Assembly (NCBI GenBank): GCA_023438325.1
Contig: JAEXRB010000042.1
Span: 1 to 5,546, forward strand
Direction of reading: 5' to 3'
Length of the DNA: 5,546 bases
From: Pseudomonadota bacterium
GTDB lineage: Bacteria > Pseudomonadota > Gammaproteobacteria > Xanthomonadales > Xanthomonadaceae
Below, in pieces: positions 5,437-5,546 of the stretch. The notes under the pieces are model-generated. The model was not told the origin of the DNA and did not search any database. It was given only the letters and a program-made list of their open reading frames with translations. A program made the translations under genes and the position numbers. Within the stretch, counting starts at the first letter, position 1. Each line of letters starts with the position of its first letter.

Positions 5437-5546
5437 TGGAAATCACAGGAAATCGCTGCATGGCGGTGGTGTTTGCGGCCGTGCTGTCGGCCTGCAACGT
5501 GTTGCCGACCAAGCCGCCGGTGACCTTGTATGCGCCCGTGCCACAG
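5433..5546 (+). CDS. Lipoprotein, probably ABC-type transport auxiliary (PqiC-like) component, cut by the right edge
   Basis: An open frame of 38 codons runs to the end of the window. It starts ATG-ATG at 5433 (second ATG at 5436), overlapping the MCE gene stop as ATGA, with a GGGAG (5417-5421) eleven bases upstream. The product has a basic-to-hydrophobic signal (CMAVVFAAVLSAC) with lipobox LSAC (18-21), so C21 would be lipidated after signal peptidase II cleavage. The +2 residue is Asn, not Asp, which favours the outer membrane in proteobacteria. After the lipobox comes NVLPTKPPVTLYAPVPQ; the LP.KPPV.LY.. pattern resembles the start of ABC_trans_aux (PF03886) lipoproteins that accompany MCE transporters such as PqiABC. 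Only the N terminus is visible, so the family call rests mainly on context and this short resemblance. Confidence 0.72.
   Translation, partial: MMEITGNRCMAVVFAAVLSACNVLPTKPPVTLYAPVPQ

Overview
This 5.5 kb window is GC-rich chromosomal DNA from a gram-negative bacterium. The protein sequences (MetF of about 276 aa, a DUF4124 protein ending CWWLSF, an M15 peptidase ending EPWHWCW, and an MCE lipid-transport operon) read most like the Lysobacterales (Xanthomonadales) of the Gammaproteobacteria, for example a relative of Xanthomonas, Lysobacter or Rhodanobacter. The family assignment is inference from recalled homologues, not from a search. Nothing suggests a mobile element, phage, plasmid or CRISPR array, and the region looks like ordinary core chromosome.

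Layout: (1) The 3' part of a tRNA-Val(CAC) gene with encoded CCA (1-58), cut by the left edge, followed by a rho-independent terminator (72-99). (2) Two genes pointing left: a secreted DUF4124-domain protein of unknown function (113-733) and, upstream of it, metF (840-1670), which makes 5-methyl-THF for methionine synthesis. (3) A 132-base divergent intergenic region (1671-1802) that must hold the start signals of both sides and contains an 11-base imperfect direct repeat. (4) A tightly packed rightward operon (1803 to the right edge): a VanY-type M15 metallopeptidase without a visible signal peptide, a STAS-MlaE fusion permease, an MlaF-type ATPase, an MlaD-type MCE protein with a long helical tail, and the start of a lipoprotein, probably the PqiC/ABC_trans_aux type.

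Four of the five operon genes are joined by stop/start overlaps of four bases (ATGA, GTGA, ATGA); the remaining junction has a three-base gap with a good Shine-Dalgarno sequence. The last four genes together make a complete-looking MCE lipid ABC transporter: permease plus STAS regulator in one chain, ATPase, membrane-anchored MCE substrate-binding/tunnel protein, and an outer-membrane lipoprotein. Such systems move phospholipids or other hydrophobic molecules between inner and outer membrane. The most unusual element is the peptidase at the head of the operon, which has all zinc and catalytic residues of D,D-carboxypeptidases but no export signal that I can see and an N-terminal half I do not recognise. 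I found no clear evidence for an entirely new system; the peptidase-transporter coupling is the best lead.
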